64,000 nucleotides of DNA from DASZHJ01 sp963735465 (GTDB lineage: Bacteria > Pseudomonadota > Alphaproteobacteria > ATCC43930 > CGMCC-115725). A program made the position numbers and the translations under genes. The notes beneath the pieces were generated by a model. That model had not been told where the DNA came from. It searched no databases and saw nothing but the letters and a program-made list of their open reading frames with translations. The stretch spans positions 4,278,001-4,342,000 of the forward strand of contig CAVTLA010000001.1 of the NCBI GenBank assembly GCA_963735465.1, written 5' to 3'. Shown one piece after another: positions 41,138 through 49,062 of the stretch. Every line of letters begins with the position of its first letter. Positions within the stretch are counted from its first letter, which is position 1.

Positions 41138-42193
41138 GTGTCCCCCCTGCGGGCCAAAGCTGGACGGAAGCCGCTGCTGCGGGCACTCGGCGGCGAGACG
41201 CTGGCGGTGCCGCCGGTCTGGCTGATGCGCCAGGCCGGGCGCTACCTGCCGGAGTACCGGGCGCTCAGGACCCAGGCGAAGAATTTCATGACCTTCTGCC
41301 TGACGCCGGAGCTGGCGGCGGAGGCGACCTTGCAGCCGATCCGCCGTTTCGGCTTCGATGCGGCGATCCTCTTCGCCGACATCCTGGTGGTGCCGCACGG
41401 CCTCGGCCAGGCGGTGGGCTTTCGCGAGGGCGAGGGGCCGGTGCTGGATCCCGTGACCGATGCCGCCGGCATCGAGCGGCTGACGCCGTCCACAGTGGCC
41501 CTGCGGACCGCGCCGGTGATGGAGACGGTGCGGCGGGTGCGGACGGAGCTGCCGGCGTCGACAGCGCTCATCGGCTTCGCCGGCTCGCCCTGGACGGTGG
41601 CGACCTACATGGTGGAAGGCGGCACCAGCCGCGACTTCACCAAGACCAAGCGCTGGGCCTTCGGCAATCCCGAGCAGTTCGCCGCTCTCATCGGCAAGAT
41701 CGTCGAGGGGACGATCGTCTATCTCTCGGCCCAGATCGATGCGGGCGCGGAAGTCATCCAGCTCTTCGACAGCTGGGCCGGCGTGCTGCCGGATCCCGCC
41801 TTCGAGCGCTGGGTGATCGCGCCGACCCGGGTAATCGTGGCGGCGCTGAAGCAGAGCCATCCGGATATCCCCATCATCGGCTTTCCCCGCGGCGCGGGCC
41901 TGCGCTACCAGAGCTACGCGCGGGAGACTGGTGTCGATGCGGTGAGCCTGGATTCGACCGTGCCGCTGGCGTGGACGCGGCAGCACCTGCAGGCGACCTT
42001 GCCGGTGCAAGGCAATCTCGATCCCGTGCTGCTGCTCACTGGCGGCGAGGCGATGCTGGCGGCGGCGCAGGAGATCCGCGATGCGCTCGCGCTCGGTCCC
42101 TTCGTGTTCAATCTCGGCCACGGCATCCTGCCGGAGACGCCGCCGGAGCATGTGAGCGCGCTCCTGAGCGTCATCCGCGCGCCGATGTCATGA
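41138..42193 (+). CDS. hemE: Uroporphyrinogen decarboxylase
   Basis: A 351-residue TIM-barrel enzyme of heme synthesis, converting uroporphyrinogen III to coproporphyrinogen III. The signature PPVWLMRQAGRYLPEYR and AAILFADILVVPHGLG with the catalytic Asp are visible, as are GFAGSPWTVATYM and GNLDPVLLL. I chose GTG 41138, with AAAGGAG six bases upstream, over TTG 41120. The stop overlaps the hemH ATG (ATGA), the first of a three-gene coupled heme unit. Confidence 0.95.
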   Translation: MSPLRAKAGRKPLLRALGGETLAVPPVWLMRQAGRYLPEYRALRTQAKNFMTFCLTPELAAEATLQPIRRFGFDAAILFADILVVPHGLGQAVGFREGEGPVLDPVTDAAGIERLTPSTVALRTAPVMETVRRVRTELPASTALIGFAGSPWTVATYMVEGGTSRDFTKTKRWAFGNPEQFAALIGKIVEGTIVYLSAQIDAGAEVIQLFDSWAGVLPDPAFERWVIAPTRVIVAALKQSHPDIPIIGFPRGAGLRYQSYARETGVDAVSLDSTVPLAWTRQHLQATLPVQGNLDPVLLLTGGEAMLAAAQEIRDALALGPFVFNLGHGILPETPPEHVSALLSVIRAPMS

Positions 42194-43228
42194 GCCGCAC
42201 CGCGGTGGTGCTGTTCAATCTCGGCGGGCCCGACCGCCTCGAGGCCGTGCAGCCCTTCCTCTTCAACCTCTTCAACGATCCCGCCATCATCCGCCTGCCG
42301 CAGCCGTTGCGCTGGTGCATCGCCAGGCTGATCTCGATCGCGCCGCGCGCCGGTCGCCCGGGAGATCTACCGCCATCTCGGCGGCGGCTCGCCGATCCTG
42401 CCCAACACCGAGGCCCAGGCCCGCGCCCTCGATCAGTCCCTCGGCGAGCGCTTCCGCTCCTTCATCGCCATGCGCTACTGGCGGCCGGGCAGCGACGTGG
42501 CGGCGGCGGCGGTGAAGGCGTGGAATCCCGACAGTGTCGTCCTGGTGCCGCTCTATCCGCAATTCTCCACCACCACGACGGCGTCCTCGGTCGTCGACTG
42601 GCACGCCGCGGCGAAGCGCGTGCATCTCACCGTGCCGACGCGGCTCCTCTGCTGCTGGCCCGAGGATCCCGGATTCATCGAGGCGGTGGCGGAGCCGCTG
42701 GCGAAGGCGCTGGCGGCGACACCGGCGGGGGAGCGCACGCGGGTACTCTTCTCCGCCCATGGCCTGCCGGAGAAGATCGTGCAAGCGGGCGATCCCTATC
42801 AGTGGCAGGTGGAGCGGACGGTGGCGGCGGTGCTGCAGCGCCTGGCGCGGCCGGAGCTCGACGCCGTCATCTCCTATCAGAGCCGGGTCGGTCCCCTGGC
42901 CTGGATCAAGCCCGCCACCGACGCGGAGATCCGCCGCGCCGGCGCCGAGAAGATCTCCCTCGTCGTCGTCCCCATCGCCTTCGTCTCCGAGCATTCGGAG
43001 ACCCTGGTGGAGCTCGACCGCGACTATGGAAAGCTCGCCGCAGAGACCGGCGTGCCGCGCTACCGCCGCCTTCCCACCGTCGACGCGCATCCCGCCTTCA
43101 TCGGCGGCCTCGCGGCGCGGATCAGGGCGCTGGCGGAGGCGGGACCGGCGATCGCCAGCGCCAGCGGCGGACGGCTCTGCGCGCCGGGCTTCGCCGGCTG
43201 TCCGCAGATCGCGGGGGTGCGGCCATGA
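42190..43228 (+). CDS. hemH: Ferrochelatase, frameshifted
   Basis: Inserts Fe2+ into protoporphyrin IX. The N-terminal frame runs MSRTAVVLFNLGGPDRLEAVQPFLFNLFNDPAIIRLP. The continuing frame gives REIYRHLGGGSPI, VPLYPQFSTTTT, LFSAHGLPEKIV, SYQSRVGPLAWIKP and FVSEHSETLVELD, all ferrochelatase motifs with the conserved His and Glu. One extra base near 42340, after a GATC, separates the two. The C-terminal RLCAPGFAGCPQ with cysteines resembles the alphaproteobacterial forms that carry a 2Fe-2S cluster. Both ends are coupled: hemE stop/hemH start and hemH stop/hemJ start. Confidence 0.88.
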
Positions 43229-43689
43229 GCTGGATCCCGCTCCTGAACGGGCTGCGCGACGGCTATTTCTGGATCAAGGCCGCCCACGTCATCAGCGTCA
43301 TCGCCTGGATGGCCGGGCTCCTCTACCTGCCGCGGCTCTTCGTCTATCACGCGGACGCGCCCCGGGGATCGGCGCAGTCGGAGACCTTCAAGACCATGGA
43401 GCGGCGGCTCCTGCGCGGGATCATGAACCCCGCCATGATCGCGACCTACGTCTTCGGCCTGGCGATGCTGGCGACGCCGGGGACCTTCACCTTCACTTAT
43501 GGCTGGATGCAGGCGAAATTCGGCCTTGTGCTGATCCTGACCGCCTACCACATGCTGTTGGCGCGCTGGCGGCGGGCCTTCGCCGAGGACGCCAATCGGC
43601 ATCCGGCGCGGTTCTACCGCGTCATGAACGAGGTGCCGACCCTGCTGATGATCGGCATCGTGATCCTGGTGGTGGTGAAACCGTTCTGA
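43225..43689 (+). CDS. hemJ: Protoporphyrinogen oxidase HemJ
   Basis: A 154-residue membrane protein of the HemJ (UPF0093) family that oxidises protoporphyrinogen IX. It has about four membrane helices, with the conserved KAAHVISVIAWMAGLLYLPRLFVYH (heme-ligand His) and the later MQAKFGLVLILTAYHMLLARWRR. It starts inside the hemH stop. It fits the pathway hemE-hemH-hemJ, with the oxidase serving the step just before ferrochelatase. Confidence 0.93.
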   Translation: MSWIPLLNGLRDGYFWIKAAHVISVIAWMAGLLYLPRLFVYHADAPRGSAQSETFKTMERRLLRGIMNPAMIATYVFGLAMLATPGTFTFTYGWMQAKFGLVLILTAYHMLLARWRRAFAEDANRHPARFYRVMNEVPTLLMIGIVILVVVKPF

Positions 43690-43907
43690 CGTATTGCTTG
43701 CATTGGGGTTTGACTCGGACCCTGGTTTTGATTAAGGCTAGTGACGTCGCGCCCTCGGTGCGTCTCCCACCGTCCCTTCGACGAACTCTCCGAAAACAAT
43801 AATCTCGGTCGATCGAAGAGACCGTATCTCCCCGCTCGGCGGCCCGCGCGTCCCTTCGCGCCCGGCGGCCACTCCCACCCCTCGCCTCATAAAACAATTC
43901 GTCCCCA

Positions 43908-45165
43908 ATGAATCTCCAAGAACTCAAACGCAAGACCCCGGCGGAGCTGCTCGCCTTCGCCGAGGAGCTGCGAGATCGAAGCCGCTTCGGCGCTGCGCAA
44001 GCAAGACATGATGTTTGCGATCCTGAAGCAGCTCGCCGAGAACGGCACCGCCATCTACGGCGACGGCGTGCTCGAGATCCTGCAGGACGGCTTCGGCTTC
44101 CTGCGCTCGCCGGAGGCCAACTACCTGCCCGGCCCCGATGACATCTACGTGAGCCCGAGCCAGGTGCGCCGCTTCAGCCTGCGCACCGGCGACACCGTGG
44201 AAGGCGAGATCCGCTCGCCCAAGGACGGCGAGCGCTACTTCGCCATGCTCAAGGTCAACAAGATCAACTTCGACGACCCCGACAAGGTCCGTCACCGCAT
44301 CAACTTCGACAACCTGACGCCGCTCTATCCCGACGAGAAGCTGAAGCTGGAGCTCGAGGATCCCACCAAGAAGGATCTGACGACCCGCGTCATCGATCTC
44401 ATCACGCCGCTCGGCAAGGGCCAGCGCGGCATCATCGTGGCGCCGCCGCGCACCGGCAAGACGGTGATGCTGCAGAACATCGCCCACGCGATCTCGAAGA
44501 ACCACCCCGAGGTCTACCTCATCGTGCTGCTCATCGACGAGCGGCCGGAAGAGGTGACCGACATGGCGCGCACGGTGAAGGGCGAGGTGGTGAGCTCCAC
44601 CTTCGACGAGCCGGCGGTGCGCCACGTGCAGGTCGCCGAGATGGTGATCGAGAAGGCGAAGCGCCTGGTCGAGCACAAGCGCGACGTGGTGATCCTGCTG
44701 GATTCCATCACGCGGCTCGCCCGCGCCTACAACACGGTGGTGCCCTCCTCGGGCAAGGTGCTCACCGGCGGCGTCGACGCCAATGCGCTGCAGCGGCCCA
44801 AGCGCTTCTTCGGTGCCGCCCGCAACATCGAGGAAGGCGGCTCCCTCACCATCATCGCGACCGCCCTCATCGACACCGGCAGCCGCATGGACGAGGTGAT
44901 CTTCGAGGAGTTCAAGGGCACCGGCAATTCCGAGATCGTGCTCGACCGCAAAGTGGCGGACAAGCGCACCTTCCCGGCTCTCGACATCACGAAATCCGGC
45001 ACCCGCAAGGAAGAGCTGCTGGTGGACAAGGGCGTCCTCTCCAAGATGTGGGTGCTGCGCCGCGTCCTCATGCCCATGGGCCCGGTGGACGGGTTGGAAT
45101 TCCTGATCGGCAAGCTCAAGGAATCCAAGACCAACAACGATTTCTTCGAGCAGATGAACACCTGA
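43908..45165 (+). CDS. rho: Transcription termination factor Rho, frameshifted near the N-terminus
   Basis: Hexameric RNA helicase. The first part reads MNLQELKRKTPAELLAFAEEL, then one extra base near 43970 shifts the frame; after it EIEAASALRKQDMMFAILKQL and the complete Rho follow. Visible are the RNA-binding DGFGFLRS segment, the Walker A GIIVAPPRTGKTVMLQ, the Walker B VILLDSITRLARAYN, and a normal C-terminus NNDFFEQMNT. Rho is generally essential in alphaproteobacteria, so the break is probably a sequence error. A 218-bp leader separates it from hemJ and may hold an attenuation element; a TTGACT hexamer is present near 43710. Confidence 0.92.
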
Positions 45166-45206
45166 GCGGGTCCGCCGCTCGCGCTTCCCTCGCACCAACT
45201 TTTATC

Positions 45207-45285
45207 GTCATGCCCGGCCTTGTGCCGGGCATCCACGTCTTGAAAGCGAAGATTCGTGGATGGCCGGGTCAAGCCCGGCCATGAC
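45207..45285. repeat. Family B intergenic palindromic repeat, copy 2
   Basis: Starts GTCATGCCCGGCCTTG, ends CAAGCCCGGCCATGAC with TCCACG and CGTGGA near the centre. Compared with copy 1 the two halves are exchanged, as expected for the opposite orientation. Positioned downstream of rho. Confidence 0.85.
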
Positions 45286-45345
45286 GAAAGAGGGGAGTCG
45301 GCTCCGTCTTTATCTGCTCCACGCTTTGCCCCAAGATGTCGGGGC

Positions 45346-46512
45346 ATGCAGCGCAGCGACACCCGCATCCTCACCACCCATACCGGCAGCCTGCCGCGGC
45401 CGAAGGATCTGACCCGGCTCTATGCCCGGCGCGAGCGCGGCGAGGCGGTGGATGAGCAGGAGCTCGCCGCCGCGGGGCTGGCGGCGGTGCGCTGGGTGGT
45501 GCCGAAGCAGATCGAGGCCGGCATCGACATCGGCAACGACGGCGAGCAGCAGCGCGAGGGCTTCTTCCTCCACGTGCGCCGACGCATGAGCGGCTTCGGC
45601 GGGACCTGGCAGCGCTGGGCGCGGGGCGACATCGAGCGCTATCCCGTCTTCAAGCGGGCCTTCACCGCCCGCGCCGCCGGCAAGGAAGCCGTCGGCAACT
45701 TCGCGCCGCCGAAAGCGGTGGGCGAGATCCGCTATCTCGATGCGGGGCCGGTCAGGGCGGAATGCGCGGAGTTCCGCGCCGTCCTCGACGAGACCGGAAC
45801 CGGCTTCGTGGAGCCCTTCCTTACCGCGCCGTCACCGGGCATCGTCGCGGCCGCGATGCGGAACGAGCATTACGATAGCGAGCGGGCCTATCTGGAGGCG
45901 CTGGGCCGGGCGCTGCGCGTCGAATACGAGGCGATCATCGAAGCGGGATTCCTGCTGCAGCTCGACTGCCCCGACCTGGCGCTGGAGCGCCATGTCTCGT
46001 ACCAGGATCGGCCGCTGGCTGAGTTCCTGGGCTTCGTCGAATCCGTGGTCGAGGTCATTAACGGCGCCCTTGCGAACGTGCCGAAGGAGCGCGTGCGCCT
46101 GCACGCCTGCTGGGGCAATTACGAGGCGCCTCACGACTGCGACGTGCCCCTCCCCGAAATTCTTCCGATCCTGCGCCAGGCGCGTGTCGGCGCATTGGTG
46201 CTGCCCTTCGCCAATCCCCGCCACTCCCACGAGATCGACTGCCTCGCCGAGCTGCCGATCGCTGACGATCAGCTCCTGGTCGCCGGCGTCATCGACACGC
46301 TGACGAACTTCGTCGAGCATCCCCAGGTGGTGGCGGAACGCATCGAGCGCGCGGCCCGGGCCGTCGGCGATCCAACCCGCGTCATCGCCGGCACCGACTG
46401 CGGCTTCGATACCTCGGCGGGGATGGGCCATGTCGCCGAGGACGTGGTCTGGGCGAAGCTCGCGACGCTCAGCGAGGGAGCGAGGATCGCGTCGGGGAGA
46501 TTATTTGGATGA
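45346..46512 (+). CDS. Cobalamin-independent methionine synthase-like (MetE C-terminal) protein
   Basis: A 388-residue protein of the MetE/epoxyalkane:CoM transferase-like family, a TIM barrel with a zinc site. The N-terminus ILTTHTGSLPRP is the usual motif. Zinc ligands appear at HACWGN (His and Cys) and TDCGFDTSAG (Cys). It lacks the MetE N-terminal half, so full methionine synthase activity is doubtful. Such stand-alone forms transfer methyl or sulfonate-related groups to thiols; the substrate is unknown. ATG 45346 is used; the frame upstream is repeat-derived. Confidence 0.8.
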   Translation: MQRSDTRILTTHTGSLPRPKDLTRLYARRERGEAVDEQELAAAGLAAVRWVVPKQIEAGIDIGNDGEQQREGFFLHVRRRMSGFGGTWQRWARGDIERYPVFKRAFTARAAGKEAVGNFAPPKAVGEIRYLDAGPVRAECAEFRAVLDETGTGFVEPFLTAPSPGIVAAAMRNEHYDSERAYLEALGRALRVEYEAIIEAGFLLQLDCPDLALERHVSYQDRPLAEFLGFVESVVEVINGALANVPKERVRLHACWGNYEAPHDCDVPLPEILPILRQARVGALVLPFANPRHSHEIDCLAELPIADDQLLVAGVIDTLTNFVEHPQVVAERIERAARAVGDPTRVIAGTDCGFDTSAGMGHVAEDVVWAKLATLSEGARIASGRLFG

Positions 46513-46517
46513 GTACC

Positions 46518-46631
46518 GTGCGTCCTTCGACGCGCTTCGCTTGCTCAGGATGAGGAGATTTTTTGTGTGCCCTCTCCCATCTTCCTCATCCTGAGCAAGC
46601 GGCCCCATGGGCCGCGCGTCGAAGGACGCAC
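46518..46631. repeat. Family A intergenic palindromic repeat, copy 5
   Basis: Outer arms GTGCGTCCTTCGACGCG and CGCGTCGAAGGACGCAC, inner GCTTGCTCAGGATGAGG and CCTCATCCTGAGCAAGCGG. Placed between the convergent MetE-like and quinone-oxidoreductase genes. Confidence 0.85.
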
Positions 46632-46652
46632 GGCCCATAATGCAGCCCCGCC

Positions 46653-47627
46653 TCAGACCGTGAACACCGTGGAGCCCGTGGTCTTGCGGTCGTGGAGGTC
46701 GGCGTGGGCCTTGGCGGCGTCCTTGAGGGCGTAGGTCTGGTTGACCTCGATCTTCACCGCGCCCGAGAGCACGGCGTCGAAGAGGTCCTTGGCCATCGCC
46801 ACCATGTCGGCGCGCTTGCTCGCGTAGGTGTTGAGGGTCGGGCGCGTCACGTAGAGCGAGCCCTTGCCGGCGAGGATGCCGAGATCGATCGGGCCGATGG
46901 CGCCGGAGGACTGGCCGAAGCTCACCATCAATCCCGTGGGGCGCAGGCAGTCCAGGGACTTCAGGAATGTGTCCTTGCCCACGCTGTCATAGACCACGGG
47001 CACCTTCTCGCCCTTGGTGATCTCCTTCACCCGCTCGACGAAGTCTTCCTTCGTATAGACGATGACATGCTCGCAGCCGTGGGATTTCGCGAGCTTCGCC
47101 TTGTCGTCGCTGCCGACGGTGCCGATCACGGTGGCGCCCAGCGCCTTCGCCCACTGGCAGGCGATGAGGCCGACGCCGCCCGCGGCAGCGTGCCAGAGGA
47201 TGGTGTCGCCGCGCTTCACCTTGAAGATCTGGCGGATGAGGTATTGCGTGGTCATGCCCTTGAGCATGATCGCCGCCGCCTGCTTGTCGCTGATGCCATC
47301 CGGCAGCACCACGAGGCGGTCCGCTGGCATGACCCGCGCCTCGGAATAGGCGCCGAGCGGGCTGTTGCCATAGGCGACGCGATCGCCCGCCTTGATGTCG
47401 GTGACGCCGGAGCCGACTTCCTCCACCACGCCCGCCGCTTCGGCACCGAGGCTGCCGGGCAGCGCCGTGGGGTAGAGGCCGCTGCGGAAATACGTGTCGA
47501 CGTAGTTGAGTCCGACAGCGGTGTGGCGCACCCGCGCCTCGCTGGGGCCGGGCCTGCCGACCTGGACCTCGTCCCATTGCAGGACCTCGGGTCCGCCGGT
47601 CTTGTGGAATCGGATCGCGTGAGTCAT
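46653..47627 (-). CDS. qor: Quinone oxidoreductase (zinc-free MDR family)
   Basis: A 324-residue NADPH:quinone reductase. Features are HTAVGLNYVDTYFRSGLYP, GAEAAGVVEEVGSGVTDIKAGDRVAY, and the cofactor site AAAGGVGLIACQWAKALGATVIGTV. No zinc-binding Cys/His pattern of alcohol dehydrogenases is seen. Its ATG overlaps the stop of the dienelactone-hydrolase gene, so the two form an operon. Confidence 0.88.
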   Translation of the reverse strand: MTHAIRFHKTGGPEVLQWDEVQVGRPGPSEARVRHTAVGLNYVDTYFRSGLYPTALPGSLGAEAAGVVEEVGSGVTDIKAGDRVAYGNSPLGAYSEARVMPADRLVVLPDGISDKQAAAIMLKGMTTQYLIRQIFKVKRGDTILWHAAAGGVGLIACQWAKALGATVIGTVGSDDKAKLAKSHGCEHVIVYTKEDFVERVKEITKGEKVPVVYDSVGKDTFLKSLDCLRPTGLMVSFGQSSGAIGPIDLGILAGKGSLYVTRPTLNTYASKRADMVAMAKDLFDAVLSGAVKIEVNQTYALKDAAKAHADLHDRKTTGSTVFTV

Positions 47628-48367
47628 CGGGTCTGCTCCCTAGTGTCTGTGTTTATCCAAAGATATTTCTTGAAGAACGCGGCCGTGCGCTCGTTCGCGA
47701 GGTCGGCGCTCTTCTTGTCGTAATGCTGGCCGCCGGCGCGGGCGAAGGCGTGGTTCTGGCCGGCGTAGCTGTGCAGCGTGACGTGGGAATTGCCGCCGAG
47801 CGCCTCCTTGATCTTGGCCTGGGCCGGCGGCGGGCAGTACTCGTCCTTCTCGGCGATGTGGAGAAGGAGCGGCTTCTTGATGCTGTTGGCCTCGTCGAGG
47901 GCGCCCTCGATGCCGACGCCGTAATAGCCCACGGAGCCGTCCGCGTCCGAGCGCGTCGCCATGAGATAGGCGAGCTTGCCGCCGAGGCAGTAGCCGACGC
48001 TGCCCACCTTGCCGGTGCAGGCCGGCAGCGCGCGCAGATGCTTCATGGTAGATGTCAGATCCTCGACGCCCTTGGCCTCGTCGAAGCCCTTGTAGAGGGA
48101 GAAGGCCTTGGCCCACTCCGCCTCGGTCTTGTCGGTGATCTGGATGCCGGGCTCCTGGCGCCAGAACAGGTCCGGGCAGAGCACGACATAGCCCTGCCGG
48201 GCGAAGCCGTCGGCGAGATCCCGCATCACCTTGTTGACCCCGAAGATCTCCTGGATCAGCAGGATGCCGGGTCCGCGCCCGTTGCCCGCCGCGGCGGTGC
48301 TGGTGGGCGTCGCCAGATAGGCGCCGAAGCTGCCGCCGTCGGCGGCGCGGATGGTGACGTCGGTCAT
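47624..48367 (-). CDS. Dienelactone hydrolase-family protein
   Basis: A 247-residue alpha/beta hydrolase. The nucleophile is cysteine, Cys127 in SVGYCLGG; the acid and His partners lie in IAEKDEYCPP and YAGQNHAFAR. The PGILLIQEIFGVN opening is the family signature. Carboxymethylenebutenolidase-type activity is likely but not certain. ATG 48367 follows the family length; the operon continues with qor by an ATGA overlap. Confidence 0.88.
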   Translation of the reverse strand: MTDVTIRAADGGSFGAYLATPTSTAAAGNGRGPGILLIQEIFGVNKVMRDLADGFARQGYVVLCPDLFWRQEPGIQITDKTEAEWAKAFSLYKGFDEAKGVEDLTSTMKHLRALPACTGKVGSVGYCLGGKLAYLMATRSDADGSVGYYGVGIEGALDEANSIKKPLLLHIAEKDEYCPPPAQAKIKEALGGNSHVTLHSYAGQNHAFARAGGQHYDKKSADLANERTAAFFKKYLWINTDTREQTR

Positions 48368-48455
48368 GGTTCTGCTCCCTGGATTGCCCCAACCATAGAC
48401 CGCGGCCCGCGTCCTTGTCACCCCGGGGCGCCGATCCCAAAACCGTGATGGCGGC

Positions 48456-48908
48456 TCAGACCAGGAGCGCGCCCTCGAGCACCAGGAGCGCGGTCTTGGT
48501 CTTGGCGCCGCCCTCGCCGCTGTAGCCGCCGAGACGGCCTTGCGCCGCCAGCACGCGGTGGCAGGGGATGATGATGGGAATGGGATTGCTGCCGCAGGCG
48601 CCGCCTACCGCCTGAGGCAAGCCGCCCACCTCAGCCGCGATCTCGCCGTAGCTCCGGGTCTGGCCATGGGGAATGCGCGACATCGCGGCCCAGACGTTCC
48701 GCTCGAAGTCCGAGCCCGCGGGCCGGAGCGGCAGATCGAAGTCGCGCCGCGTGCCGGCGAAATATTCCGAGATCTGCCGCGTGGCATTGAGCAGCAGCGG
48801 CGTGAACTCATCCTGGCGCGCGCGGCCCCAGCGCACGGCGACGATCGCATCGCCCTCCTCCTCGATGCTGAGCACGCCCACGGGGCTGACGACGGTGATG
48901 GCGGGCAT
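48456..48908 (-). CDS. Second methylated-DNA--[protein]-cysteine S-methyltransferase
   Basis: A 150-residue O6-alkylguanine acceptor. The acceptor cysteine is Cys116 in IIIPCHRV. The DNA-binding segment (FERNVWAAMSRIPHGQTRSYGEIAAEVG) and the following AVGGACGSNPI are visible, although the usual GxANxxNP hinge reads GGACGSNP. It is a minimal form with a short N-terminal domain. It is a paralogue of the gene at 4918-5499. A family A repeat lies upstream. Confidence 0.85.
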   Translation of the reverse strand: MPAITVVSPVGVLSIEEEGDAIVAVRWGRARQDEFTPLLLNATRQISEYFAGTRRDFDLPLRPAGSDFERNVWAAMSRIPHGQTRSYGEIAAEVGGLPQAVGGACGSNPIPIIIPCHRVLAAQGRLGGYSGEGGAKTKTALLVLEGALLV

Positions 48909-48924
48909 TGATGTCTCCCGGTTG

Positions 48925-49048
48925 GTGCGTCCTTCGACTCGCGCGCCAAGGCGCACGGCTCAGGATGAGGAAATTTCCGTTTTGTTGATACATCAACGAT
49001 GATCCTCATCGCTGAGCCGATCGCGAAGCGATCAGTCGAAGGACGCAC
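48925..49048. repeat. Family A intergenic palindromic repeat, copy 6 (variant)
   Basis: Outer arms GTGCGTCCTTCGACTCG and AGTCGAAGGACGCAC. The internal sequence is more divergent (GGCTCAGGATGAGG, then ATCCTCATCGCTGAGCC). It resembles copy 2 more than the others. Confidence 0.75.
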
Positions 49049-49062
49049 GATACCAGCAACAC

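Noticed and set aside
40783..43689. A 968-codon plus-strand open frame spanning hemE, hemH and hemJ
   Set aside because: Only its parts that match the start of hemH and hemJ are real. The portion over hemE is a low-complexity shadow in another frame, and hemH needs a shift.
43908..45165. Programmed frameshifting as an explanation for rho, mnmE, leuS and others
   Set aside because: No shared slippery heptamer, Shine-Dalgarno stimulator or downstream structure is apparent, the direction is always an added base, and the affected families are not known to use recoding.
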